Shown in pieces: positions 26,311 to 34,109 of a stretch of 64,000 nt of DNA (its first letter is position 1; each line of letters begins with the position of its first letter). The notes beneath the pieces are model-generated. The model saw only the letters and a list, made by a program, of their open reading frames with translations, did not search any database and was not told the origin of the DNA. Made by a program: the position numbers and the translations under genes. Origin of the DNA: CAZYBO01 sp964645205. GTDB taxonomy: Bacteria; Pseudomonadota; Alphaproteobacteria; Rickettsiales; SXRF01. The stretch is from contig CAZYBO010000002.1 in assembly GCA_964645205.1 (NCBI GenBank), positions 124,001-188,000 of the forward strand. The letters are read 5' to 3'.

Positions 26311-26967
26311 ATGAAATTTTTTGTCGATACCGCCGATGTTAAGGAAATACGCGAACTGGCCGACACCGGCCTGCTCGACGGCGTGACCACCAACCCCACG
26401 CTGGTCGCCAAAAGCGGTCGCGATTTTTTCGACGTGCTCAAGGACATCTGCGCCATCGTGCCGGGGCCGGTATCCGCCGAAGTGACCGCCACCGATTTTG
26501 AAGGCATGGTGAAGGAAGGCGAAAAGCTCGCACGCATCGCCGACAACATCACCATCAAAGTGCCGCTGACCTGGGACGGGCTGAAGGCGTGCAAGCATTT
26601 CACCGGCAAGAACATCATGGTGAACGTGACGCTGTGCTTCTCGGCGGCGCAGGCGTTGCTGGCGGCCAAGGCTGGCGCGACGTTTATTTCGCCGTTCGTC
26701 GGGCGTCTGGATGACACCGGGCATGACGGCATGCAGCTCATCGCCGACATCTGCACCATCTACAACCAGTATGAATATTTCACCACGCAGGTGCTGGTGG
26801 CTTCGATCCGCAATCCCCTGCATATAACCGACGCGGCGAAAATGGGTGCGCACGTGGCGACCATCCCGCCTGCGGTGCTCAAGCAGCTCGTGCATCACCC
26901 GCTGACGGATAAAGGACTCGCCGCCTTCCTGTCCGACTGGCAGAAAACCGGGCAGAAGATTGCGTGA
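26311..26967 (+). CDS. Transaldolase / fructose-6-phosphate aldolase family protein
   Basis: A 218-residue single-domain transaldolase of the short TalC/FSA type, starting MKFFVDTADVKEIREL at 26311. The Schiff-base lysine is Lys83 in NITIKVPLTWDG. GVTTNPTLVAKSG and FISPFVGRLDD are family motifs. It either transfers a dihydroxyacetone unit in the pentose phosphate pathway or acts as an aldolase; sequence alone does not separate these. It overlaps the DUF484 gene by four bases (GTGA), starting a three-gene unit ending with xerC. Confidence 0.93.
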   Translation: MKFFVDTADVKEIRELADTGLLDGVTTNPTLVAKSGRDFFDVLKDICAIVPGPVSAEVTATDFEGMVKEGEKLARIADNITIKVPLTWDGLKACKHFTGKNIMVNVTLCFSAAQALLAAKAGATFISPFVGRLDDTGHDGMQLIADICTIYNQYEYFTTQVLVASIRNPLHITDAAKMGAHVATIPPAVLKQLVHHPLTDKGLAAFLSDWQKTGQKIA

Positions 26968-27701
26968 CCGCAAAGCGCGCAGCATCGTCCGGCGTTACCG
27001 AGGAGCAGGTGCGAACCTATCTCAAGGCGCACCCGGAATTTTTACAGAACAATCCTGAAATCATCGGCGCTATCACGCTGCCGGAGCGCGATCTCGGCAA
27101 CGGCATCATCGATTTCCAGCATTATTTATTGAAGGCGCTGCAGCAGGATAGCAAGGCGCTCAAGAGCAAATACGAAGTGCTGATCGATTTCTGCCGCGAC
27201 AACATGTCGGTGCAGGCGCAGGTACACAGCGCCGCGCTGAAGCTGATTTCCGCGCGCAGCCTCGATCAGCTTTTAGAGGCGGTGACGCTCGATATGGTCA
27301 GCCTCTTCGACGTGGACGTGGTGCGGCTTGCGATGGAATCCGAGCTTGCCGGGCAGTATGAGCCGAAATACGGCGAAGATAATTATTCCGGTATCGTAGC
27401 GATCGACCCCGGCACGGTGGATGCCGCGCTCGGGCACAAGAAAAACGTGCTGCTCGTGGCCGATTGCGGCAAAGCCCGCCCCGCCGGATTCGAGGAGATT
27501 TTCTCCGATTGCACCGACCTCATCGCGTCGTGCGCGTTGCTGCGCCTTGAGCTTGAGCATGTCAGCCGCAACGTGGTGCTGGCGTTTGGCGTGCGTCACA
27601 AAGACCGCTTTCATCCCGGGCAGGGCATCGAACTGCTGCATTTCCTCGCGCAGATCGTGGCGCACCAACTGGATATTACCCTTCAGGACGCGATAGAGTG
27701 A
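26964..27701 (+). CDS. DUF484 (GAF-like) protein
   Basis: A 245-residue DUF484 protein. The N-terminal block VRTYLKAHPEFLQNNPEII is the family signature. A helical segment follows, then a GAF-like domain (about 95-240) including LDQLLEAVTLDMVSLFDVDVV. The function is unknown; DUF484 genes are often found directly upstream of xerC, as here. The start is a GTG overlapping the aldolase stop, and its end overlaps the xerC GTG start by four bases. Confidence 0.9.
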   Translation: MTAKRAASSGVTEEQVRTYLKAHPEFLQNNPEIIGAITLPERDLGNGIIDFQHYLLKALQQDSKALKSKYEVLIDFCRDNMSVQAQVHSAALKLISARSLDQLLEAVTLDMVSLFDVDVVRLAMESELAGQYEPKYGEDNYSGIVAIDPGTVDAALGHKKNVLLVADCGKARPAGFEEIFSDCTDLIASCALLRLELEHVSRNVVLAFGVRHKDRFHPGQGIELLHFLAQIVAHQLDITLQDAIE

Positions 27702-28636
27702 CTATGCAGCACGATGCGCCGCTTCCCGTCACTAAAGCGCTGGCGCGCATCATCGGCGAATGGGAAGCGTGGCTGCGTGATGTGCGGCGCGCGTCGGAGC
27801 ATACGGTTATTTCCTACGGCACCGACATCCGCCAGTTCTGCACCTTTTTGAGCGAACATTTGGGCGCGCGCGTGGATGTATCGCATCTGGAAGCGCTGGA
27901 GGCCAAAGACATACGCGCGTGGCTTGCTTCCCGCGCGGCGCATTTTGAAACGGCGTCGTCGGCGCGCGCGCTGTCCACGGTGAAAAATTTTTTCCGCGCG
28001 ATGGGCAAGCGCGGCGTGCTGGCTAACGAAGCGGCGCTGCACATACGCAGTCCCAAACATAAAAAATCCCTGCCGCGCGCGCTTGGCGAAGAGCAGGCGC
28101 AGGCTGCGCTCAAGGCAATCGCAGTGCAGCATGAGGAGCCATGGGTCAACCTCCGCGACCTCGCGTTGCTGGTGCTGATCTATGGTTGCGGGCTGCGCAT
28201 CAGCGAAGCGCTTTCCCTGCGCGCGCGCGACATTCCCGAAGGCGACGTGCTGACGATCACCGGCAAGGGCAACAAGCAGCGGCAGGTGCCGGTGCTGCCT
28301 GCGGTGCGCGAGGCGATCGCGGCGTATATGGCGGAGTGCCCGTATCCGTTTACGGCGAAGTCGCCGTTGTTCGTCGGCGCGCGCGGCGGTGCGCTCAATC
28401 CGGGCATCTTCCAATTCCAGTTGCGTAAACTCAGGCAATCGCTTAACCTCCCCGACAGCACGACGCCGCACGCGTTCCGGCATAGTTTCGCAACCCACCT
28501 GCTTTCCGCCGGTGGCGATTTGCGGGCGATACAGGAATTGCTGGGGCACGCGTCACTGAGTACCACGCAACGGTACACGCATGTAGATAAGGATCGGCTG
28601 CTCAAGGCTTACAAGTCTGCGCATCCGAGGGCATAA
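27698..28636 (+). CDS. xerC: Tyrosine recombinase XerC
   Basis: Site-specific recombinase that with XerD resolves chromosome dimers at dif. The 312 residues have an N-terminal SAM-like DNA-binding domain (WLRDVRRASEHTVISYGTDI) and a C-terminal catalytic domain. Catalytic residues are Arg167 (CGLRISE), the Lys of GKGNKQR, His258 and Arg261 (HAFRHSFATH), His284 (LLGHASLS) and Tyr293 (QRYTHV). The complete set and housekeeping context favour XerC over a phage integrase. The start is the GTG at 27698, with an ATG two codons in as alternative. Confidence 0.93.
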   Translation: MTMQHDAPLPVTKALARIIGEWEAWLRDVRRASEHTVISYGTDIRQFCTFLSEHLGARVDVSHLEALEAKDIRAWLASRAAHFETASSARALSTVKNFFRAMGKRGVLANEAALHIRSPKHKKSLPRALGEEQAQAALKAIAVQHEEPWVNLRDLALLVLIYGCGLRISEALSLRARDIPEGDVLTITGKGNKQRQVPVLPAVREAIAAYMAECPYPFTAKSPLFVGARGGALNPGIFQFQLRKLRQSLNLPDSTTPHAFRHSFATHLLSAGGDLRAIQELLGHASLSTTQRYTHVDKDRLLKAYKSAHPRA

Positions 28637-28663
28637 GTAATGTTAAATGAAAAGGGACGGCAT

Positions 28664-29830
28664 ATGAAAAAAGGATTCTTGTTATCGGTCGCAGTTGCAA
28701 CGGCGTTGCTCGCGTCCCCGCTCGCAGCGCAGGAAAACGCGCCGCAGCAGCAGAAACCGCAGCAACAGACGCTGTCTCCCGCCGACATCGCCACGATCCA
28801 GTGGATGGATTATTTCTATTTCCACAAAGACGTGTCGAAAGTGCCCGATTACCTCGCGTTCATCGACCGCACCCTTCCCGGCAACGAAGCTGCCGTGCAG
28901 CCGACGGTGGCGTTCCTGAGCATCGTGTTCGCCGAAAACAAGGATAAGGTTGAAGGCTGGGTGAAGCCGCTGAAGCTCTCGCCCAAGGCTGCGGAAGTCG
29001 TGGCGTCGGCGCTGTGGGTGTCCGGCAACAGCGACAAGGTTACGCTTATCACCGGTACCGCTCCCGAATGGGCGGCGAAAAAACCGCCGGTGCTGACCGA
29101 ACAAGAAGTGAAAGGCCCTGCCGATCTCGGCGTGATGTGGCTTGCGTTCGCCGCGTCCGGCAGTGAAGTATACGTGAAAAAAGTTGCTACCGTGCTGAAC
29201 GAAGACACGAAGCTGCTCGGCAACAAAGAGTCCGATCAGGCCACGCGCACGGCGGCGGAAAACTCGCTTGCCGCCAACATCCTCACGCATGAGCTGGTCA
29301 ACCGCGCCGTGAACAAGGAAGCGAAAACCGCCAAAGGCAAGTATAAGGCGAAGCTGGATAAGATCATCGCCGATACCCGCGCAAAGATCACCGCGCTGCC
29401 CACGAAAGACGGTGACTTCTCCGCCATGCTGGTGGTGACCTCGGTGGAAGACGCCAAGGCGTTCGACACGCCCGGCAGCGAAGCCAAAACGCTGAACGAC
29501 AAACCCAGCGCCAAGCGCGGTGAGCAGGTGGCGCTGAACACCATCTTCTCCGGCATGGCGCTGTCCGATACGCTCAGCGCCGACGTCACCTACGACATGC
29601 AGGTGCTCGACCCCGAAGGCAAGGTGTACGACAAGTTCGCCGAAAAGAACCTCGATGCGCTCAAAGGCCGCGTGCCGGGTCGCTTCCGCGTGTTCCACGG
29701 CAACCTCTACCCCGTGCTGAAATTCTCGCCCACGGATAAGCTCGGCAAATACACCGTGAAAGCCGAAATCCGCGATAATATCGGCAAGAAAAAGGTGGCG
29801 CTGACCAAAACCATCGAGCTTACCGAGTAA
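28664..29830 (+). CDS. Secreted/periplasmic protein of unknown function (388 aa)
   Basis: Unrecognised. The ATG at 28664, preceded by AAAAGGGA, gives a clear Sec signal peptide (MKKGFLLSVAVATALLASPLAA, cleavage near AAQEN). A Gln/Pro linker follows, then a helical domain (about 40-240) with repeated helical pairs. The C-terminal 110 residues look like a beta-sandwich (SADVTYDMQVLDPEGKVYDK; YTVKAEIRDNIGKKKV), as in Ig-like modules. Lys/Ala-rich composition and codon use match the window. It lies 27 bases after xerC and may be co-transcribed. Confidence 0.8.
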   Translation: MKKGFLLSVAVATALLASPLAAQENAPQQQKPQQQTLSPADIATIQWMDYFYFHKDVSKVPDYLAFIDRTLPGNEAAVQPTVAFLSIVFAENKDKVEGWVKPLKLSPKAAEVVASALWVSGNSDKVTLITGTAPEWAAKKPPVLTEQEVKGPADLGVMWLAFAASGSEVYVKKVATVLNEDTKLLGNKESDQATRTAAENSLAANILTHELVNRAVNKEAKTAKGKYKAKLDKIIADTRAKITALPTKDGDFSAMLVVTSVEDAKAFDTPGSEAKTLNDKPSAKRGEQVALNTIFSGMALSDTLSADVTYDMQVLDPEGKVYDKFAEKNLDALKGRVPGRFRVFHGNLYPVLKFSPTDKLGKYTVKAEIRDNIGKKKVALTKTIELTE

Positions 29831-29880
29831 GTCCGGCGCGGTTTCCGCCCGTCACCGCCGCCTTTGATGGCCGACCTTTT

Positions 29881-29908
29881 TTGATGGCCAGTCTTTTTAA
29901 TGGATAAT
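29881..29908 (+). promoter_or_regulatory. Possible sigma70-type promoter for tRNA-Arg
   Basis: TTGATG (29881-29886) and GATAAT (29903-29908) are separated by 16 bases. This would start transcription about 25 bases before the tRNA. The match is by eye and moderate. Confidence 0.4.
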
Positions 29909-29940
29909 CGCGCCTATCCCGGCTATGACATGCGCTGCAC

Positions 29941-30017
<77 letters not shown>

Positions 30018-30165
30018 CCCTTCGCCTTCGGCTTCGGGTGGCTTACGCCATGGGCATTCTAATATACTAAATTATATCATTTAATCTTATCATCCCATCG
30101 CTTTGGCGCGCTTCTTGCTCCTGTTTACTTAGGTTTTTCTGCGAACAAACGGGAAAGGTACAATT

Positions 30166-30603
30166 ATGTTATCCATACAATCGGCATTTGCGGCGCTTGG
30201 CGGTGCGGGGATTGATCAGCGCGGGGCGCAGGTGCGCCAGCAGGTTGAGGCGTCTAATTTCGATGCGTTGCTGGCGAGTTTCGGCACGCGTAAAAAAGAA
30301 GATGAGCAGACGCCTGCGGATGCCATTCTCGGCATGGGCGGGCTGAATAGCAGCTTTGGCGCGGCAGCTTTGCAGGCGTTCAGCGGCGATTCGTTCGATT
30401 TTTCATCGGAGTTCGCATCTACGTTCGGCTTAAGCGGGCCGTTGCCGGAATTTATTTCCATGATCTCGAAAAAGCTGAACCTCAGCGCCGAGCAGAATCG
30501 TGCGCTGCAGGACATCGCGGTGGCGAACAAGGATGCCACGCGCAGCCAAGAGAGCGTGCAGAAAATCGCCGTGGCGCTTCAGCAGGCCGGGATCACGGCT
30601 TAA
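30166..30603 (+). CDS. Unknown protein (145 aa)
   Basis: Unrecognised. The ATG is preceded by GGGAAAGGT. The N-terminus is Ala/Gly/Gln-rich (MLSIQSAFAALGGAGIDQRG). A middle part of small and Phe/Ser residues follows (SFGAAALQAFSGDSFDFSSEFASTFG), then a helical C-terminus. There is no signal peptide, Cys or membrane helix. It follows the tRNA gene by 148 AT-rich bases and is convergent with the sulfotransferase (2-base gap). Secreted-type composition raises the possibility of an exported structural protein, but nothing proves it. Confidence 0.65.
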   Translation: MLSIQSAFAALGGAGIDQRGAQVRQQVEASNFDALLASFGTRKKEDEQTPADAILGMGGLNSSFGAAALQAFSGDSFDFSSEFASTFGLSGPLPEFISMISKKLNLSAEQNRALQDIAVANKDATRSQESVQKIAVALQQAGITA

Positions 30604-30605
30604 TC

Positions 30606-31427
30606 TTATAATTCCGGATAGAATATTCGCGCATGCTCTGCGAACGTGCTGACGCAGTGCGCGGTGGCTTTCGCGGCATCGCCGTAAAAAGCCGTATCGC
30701 GTTTTTTGATCATGCCCTCGGCGATGGCGGGCGCTTTGCCGGTAAGCGCGGTGAGCAGGGCGGGGTTTTCGATCAGGTCTTCGTAGCGGAGTATGTCGAT
30801 ATGTTCGCGCAGGCTGTGCAGCCGGTGGCAGATGAGGTCGTACATGTGCACCTGCTTTTCCAGTATGTCCATCGGCATTGTGGTGAGCGCCGCCATTTGC
30901 TGCCAGTAGACCACGGCGCCGGGCATCCTGCCCTCGCGTAGCTGGATGGGAATGGCGTTCCACGAGCAAATGACGCCCACCGGGTGGCGCACGATGGCGA
31001 TGACGCGAAACGCGCCGGTTTCGACGATCTGCTTGAGCGCACCGAGATACAGGCCGTTATGCTTAACGGCGAGCGTGAAATCGGGCGAAAGGCCATGGCG
31101 CGTGAAGGGAACCAGTTCGATGGATTTTCCGATGTCGGGACGTTCGGGGTCGGGCCGGTAATAGTTGGTGGACGCCTCGCCGGTTTGCGTACGGCGTTCA
31201 GGGATGGGGATGCCCTGCAGCAGCCGCTGGCGGATCACGGCATGGTCGCCCACCAGCCAGCGGGCGAAATCGTCGGCGGCGGAGTTCGCCCGGTTTTTCA
31301 TCGCCCAGTCATATTGCCAGCGCGGTTCGTTGAGCGCCACGGCATCCGGCATGCCGTCGATGAGCGCGGCCAGCAGCGTGGTGCCGGAGCGCGGGATACC
31401 GGTGATGAGGATATTGCGGTCAGGCAT
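30606..31427 (-). CDS. Sulfotransferase family protein
   Basis: A 273-residue PAPS-dependent sulfotransferase-fold protein. I choose the ATG at 31427 because MPDRNILITGIPRSGTTLL places the 5'-phosphosulfate loop (IPRSGTT) right at the N-terminus, as in the family. The 3'-phosphate-binding region is VIAIVRHPVGVICSW near residue 145. YEDLIENP follows the usual pattern. The acceptor is unknown. Its start overlaps the end of the glycosyltransferase gene by 8 bases, so a sulfated glycan or nodulation-factor-like glycolipid is a reasonable guess. Confidence 0.82.
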   Translation of the reverse strand: MPDRNILITGIPRSGTTLLAALIDGMPDAVALNEPRWQYDWAMKNRANSAADDFARWLVGDHAVIRQRLLQGIPIPERRTQTGEASTNYYRPDPERPDIGKSIELVPFTRHGLSPDFTLAVKHNGLYLGALKQIVETGAFRVIAIVRHPVGVICSWNAIPIQLREGRMPGAVVYWQQMAALTTMPMDILEKQVHMYDLICHRLHSLREHIDILRYEDLIENPALLTALTGKAPAIAEGMIKKRDTAFYGDAAKATAHCVSTFAEHARIFYPEL

Positions 31428-32364
31428 GGACGGGTTCGACCTGCAGGAAATCGGAAAGCTGCTTGAGCCACGCGTTTTTGAACGGGCCGTAGCCATAATG
31501 TTTCGCGGTGATTTTCCCGGCTTCTGCGCAGCGTTCGGCCAGCGTGTGGTTGGTGACGGCGCGGTGGAGCACTTCGTGGAGATGGCGTAAGTCCTTGACC
31601 GATCCGACCAGACAATTCTCCCCGTGGCGCATATAGTCGCGTCCTGCCAGCCCGTCTACGCCGGTGACCAGCGTGCCCATCGCCATCGCCTCCAGCGGCA
31701 CCAGCCCGAATCCTTCCGCCAGCGACATATTGATGAAATAACGCACCGAGCCGAGCGCGGCCAGAAAATCCTGATGGCTCATGCCGCGTCCTTCAATCAC
31801 GTTAGATAGGTCGAGATGTACGCCGCTGGCTTGCAGCTCGTGGGTAAGGTGACCGATGAGGTAACGATGTTCGTGCGAGGGATTCTTCACATAAACCAGC
31901 GCCGAGCCGGGCGGTCGTTCGTGCCACGGCGCAACCGGCGGCATGCGCCCAAGCTGGATGAAAGCGGGGATGACGGGCGAGGCGATGCCGTAGATCGCTT
32001 CCAGCGCGCGCTGTACCAGCGAGCTTACCGATACATACATGTCGAAATGGCAGTCGAGCGATTGGAATGTGCGGAAATCCTGCACATACATGATTTTACG
32101 CCCCTTCAGCCGAAGGCCGAACAGGAAAGGGGAAAAAAACGGGTTAGCGATGAGGATGTCGTCATCGGTGATGAGCGATTCGATGTCGTGTAGGCTGATC
32201 GAAGGAATGTGCGTGTCGTAGCGGAAAAGTTTTTTTTCCACCTTGTAGATGGCGATGTCGAACGGCTCGTAGCCGAAATGCAGATGCAGGAGCCGACCCA
32301 GATGATAGGCCATATACGCCCCGCCGGTCGGCATCATCGCGCCTGCAATATATACTCTGGCCAT
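31420..32364 (-). CDS. Glycosyltransferase (GT4/GT-B type)
   Basis: A 314-residue protein with the C-terminal nucleotide-sugar-binding motif SLAEGFGLVPLEAMAMGT followed by GLAGRDYMRHGENCLV, typical of GT4 retaining transferases. The N-terminal half (ARVYIAGAMMPTGGAYMAYHLGRLL) is a compact Rossmann domain. The start is the ATG at 32364; a longer frame adds five residues. The sulfotransferase gene follows with an 8-base overlap, so the two likely act on the same glycan. No polymerase or flippase genes are adjacent, so the pathway is not identifiable. Confidence 0.83.
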   Translation of the reverse strand: MARVYIAGAMMPTGGAYMAYHLGRLLHLHFGYEPFDIAIYKVEKKLFRYDTHIPSISLHDIESLITDDDILIANPFFSPFLFGLRLKGRKIMYVQDFRTFQSLDCHFDMYVSVSSLVQRALEAIYGIASPVIPAFIQLGRMPPVAPWHERPPGSALVYVKNPSHEHRYLIGHLTHELQASGVHLDLSNVIEGRGMSHQDFLAALGSVRYFINMSLAEGFGLVPLEAMAMGTLVTGVDGLAGRDYMRHGENCLVGSVKDLRHLHEVLHRAVTNHTLAERCAEAGKITAKHYGYGPFKNAWLKQLSDFLQVEPVHA

Positions 32365-32488
32365 AGGCTTAATCCCCACCCTATACTGGGGTTAAGGGGC
32401 TAATAATGCAATAAAATTAGTGGATTGTAACCATAATGTAACAAATATCCTGTGTATTTTAACCAAATGGCGGGCTATTATGATCTTG

Positions 32489-32515
32489 TCTATCCCATAG
32501 ATGGATAGATTTTTT
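32489..32515 (+). terminator. Terminator-like hairpin in the leader of the VirB2-like gene (possible attenuator)
   Basis: TCTATCC (32489-32495) pairs with GGATAGA (32503-32509) around a 7-base loop and is followed directly by six T residues. A second hairpin, CCTGCA-TGG-TGCAGG (32528-32542), lies between it and the start codon at 32589. A TATTAT box at 32476-32481 could be the -10 element. Attenuation is inference; the first stem is short and AT-rich. Confidence 0.45.
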
Positions 32516-32588
32516 GGTTAGCGCGTCCCTGCATGGTGCAGGCATGCGCATTTTGTTAACGTTACGTTAGTTCATAAGGAAGTTTTTT

Positions 32589-32930
32589 ATGAAGACTGTT
32601 TCTAAAGACGTACGCACCGCCTGGCAGATTTGCCTGATGGTGATGCTGACCGTAGCCGTTATTATGGCTCCGGACTTTGCTTTCGCTGGTGCTGAACCCA
32701 CCGGTCGTATCCTCTGTACGGTTGTTACCTGGCTGACGGGTGCTACCGGTAAAGGTATCGCTACCATCGGTATCGTGATCCTCGGCATTGGCGCACTCCT
32801 GGGTAAAGTATCCTGGGGTATGGCTATGATCGTTGGTATCGGCGCCGCTATCATCTTCGGTGCTGCTGCAATGGTTGACACGCTGGCTACCTCCAGCGGT
32901 GCAACTACCTCTGCTTGCTCCACCACCTAA
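32589..32930 (+). CDS. VirB2/TrbC-type pilin, solitary
   Basis: A 113-residue protein with the layout of type IV secretion pilins of the TrbC/VirB2 family. It has a long signal region (MKTVSKDVRTAWQICLMVML onward) with a signal-peptidase site near AFA-GAEP (after residue 33). Two membrane helices follow (about 55-72 and 76-95) joined by a short KVSW loop. The mature chain is about 80 residues with Cys43 and Cys110. AAGGAAG lies upstream of the ATG. No other virB/trb gene is in the window. It stands alone with its own structured leader and terminator, which suggests high, separately controlled expression. Confidence 0.8.
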   Translation: MKTVSKDVRTAWQICLMVMLTVAVIMAPDFAFAGAEPTGRILCTVVTWLTGATGKGIATIGIVILGIGALLGKVSWGMAMIVGIGAAIIFGAAAMVDTLATSSGATTSACSTT

Positions 32931-32953
32931 TCTCACGATTGGGTATCTACAAG

Positions 32954-32985
32954 AAGGCCTGCCGGGAAACCGGCAGGCCTTTTTT
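32954..32985 (+). terminator. Rho-independent terminator after the VirB2-like gene
   Basis: A perfect 12-bp stem (32954-32965 with 32970-32981), a GAAA tetraloop and a continuing T-run. This is the strongest intrinsic terminator in the window and implies a heavily transcribed short unit. Confidence 0.93.
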
Positions 32986-32999
32986 GTTGTCCTATGAAA

Positions 33000-33067
33000 T
33001 GTCATCCTGAGCGTAAGCAAAGGAGCTTGCTCTAGCCTCAGATCCTTTGCTTACGCTCAGGATGACA
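33000..33067. repeat. Large perfect palindrome (25-bp arms)
   Basis: Arms 33000-33024 and 33043-33067 are perfect reverse complements around an 18-base core. The arm begins TGTCATCCTGAGCGTAAGCA. I recall similar GTCATCCTGAGCG words as dispersed palindromes in several bacterial genomes. It lies between the terminator of the VirB2-like gene and the 3' end of glpX, and could also end the leftward glpX transcript. Confidence 0.92.
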
Positions 33068-33086
33068 AGCTACCGCAAAGTAATGC

Positions 33087-34109
33087 CTACATATCCGGGT
33101 CGCCCCAGGTTTTGCGGGTGAAGTTGTGTTGGGCTTCGATGATGCGCACCGTGCCGGTTTTGGAGCGCATGACGATGGAGTGGGTCGTCGCCCCGCCAGG
33201 ATAACGGCGCACGCCGCGCAGCATCGAGCCGTCGGTTACGCCGGTGGCGGCGAACATCACGTCGCCCTTCGCTAAATCTTCCAGCGCATATTTTCTGTTC
33301 AGGTCGGAAATGCCCATGCGCTTGGCGCGGGATTTTTCTTCCTGCGTCTTAAACAACAAACGACCCTGCATCTGCCCGCCGGTGGAACGTAATGCCGCTG
33401 CCGCCAGCACGCCTTCGGGCGCACCGCCGATGCCGATATACATATCCACGCCCGTGTCGGGGCGCGAGCAGGCGATAACCCCGGCCACGTCGCCGTCGGC
33501 GATGAGTTGGATGCGCGCGCCTGCGGCACGGACTTTGGCTATCAGGTCTTTGTGACGGTCGCGTTCCAAGATCACCACTACCAGATCGGAGATGGCGCAT
33601 TTTTTGGCTTTAGCCAGATTCTTCAAATTAGCCGCCGGGCTGGAATCGAGATCGACGACGCCCGCAGGCAAGCCGCCGCCTACGGCGATCTTGTCCATAT
33701 AAACGTCCGGCGCATGCAGGAAGCCGCCTTTTTCCGCCATGGCGATGACCGCCAGCGCGTTGACGCCGCCCTTGGCGCAGATGGTGGTGCCTTCCAGTGG
33801 GTCGAGCGCGATGTCGATGGCGGGGCCACCACCGGTGGCGCTACCGACTTTCTCACCGATATATAACATGGGCGCCTTGTCGCGTTCGCCTTCGCCGATT
33901 ACCACCGTGCCGTCGATGCTAAGCCCGTTGAGCGCATGGCGCATGGCGTTGACCGCGGCGCGGTCGGCTTCCTTTTCATCGCCGCGTCCCATCAGGCGCG
34001 AGCAGGCGAGGGCTGCCGCTTCGGTGACGCGTGCCGCTTCCAGCGCGAAATTGCGATCCGACCAGAACGAGGTCTGCTTTGCGGGAGATTTCTTTGCAGC
34101 TTTGGTCAT
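33087..34109 (-). CDS. glpX: Class II fructose-1,6-bisphosphatase
   Basis: Gluconeogenic fructose-1,6-bisphosphatase of the GlpX type, 340 residues. Motifs include VVIGEGERDKAPMLYIGE (metal site), IDIALDPLEGTT, DVYMDKIAVGGGL and GIGGAPEGVLAAAALR. It is the last gene of the alaC-hom-glpX series, overlapping hom by four bases (ATGA). This order is common in alphaproteobacteria, where recJ often follows; here a large palindrome and the VirB2-like unit follow instead. Confidence 0.97.
   Translation of the reverse strand: MTKAAKKSPAKQTSFWSDRNFALEAARVTEAAALACSRLMGRGDEKEADRAAVNAMRHALNGLSIDGTVVIGEGERDKAPMLYIGEKVGSATGGGPAIDIALDPLEGTTICAKGGVNALAVIAMAEKGGFLHAPDVYMDKIAVGGGLPAGVVDLDSSPAANLKNLAKAKKCAISDLVVVILERDRHKDLIAKVRAAGARIQLIADGDVAGVIACSRPDTGVDMYIGIGGAPEGVLAAAALRSTGGQMQGRLLFKTQEEKSRAKRMGISDLNRKYALEDLAKGDVMFAATGVTDGSMLRGVRRYPGGATTHSIVMRSKTGTVRIIEAQHNFTRKTWGDPDM

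Noticed and set aside
26242..26985. Upstream extension of priA to about 908 codons
   Set aside because: The extra part is exactly antisense to the aldolase gene and has no helicase-related sequence. The ATG at 26241 gives a normal PriA start.
27698..28636. XerC as a phage or island integrase
   Set aside because: Coupling to DUF484, full XerC-like sequence and lack of mobile cargo favour the chromosomal dimer-resolution enzyme.
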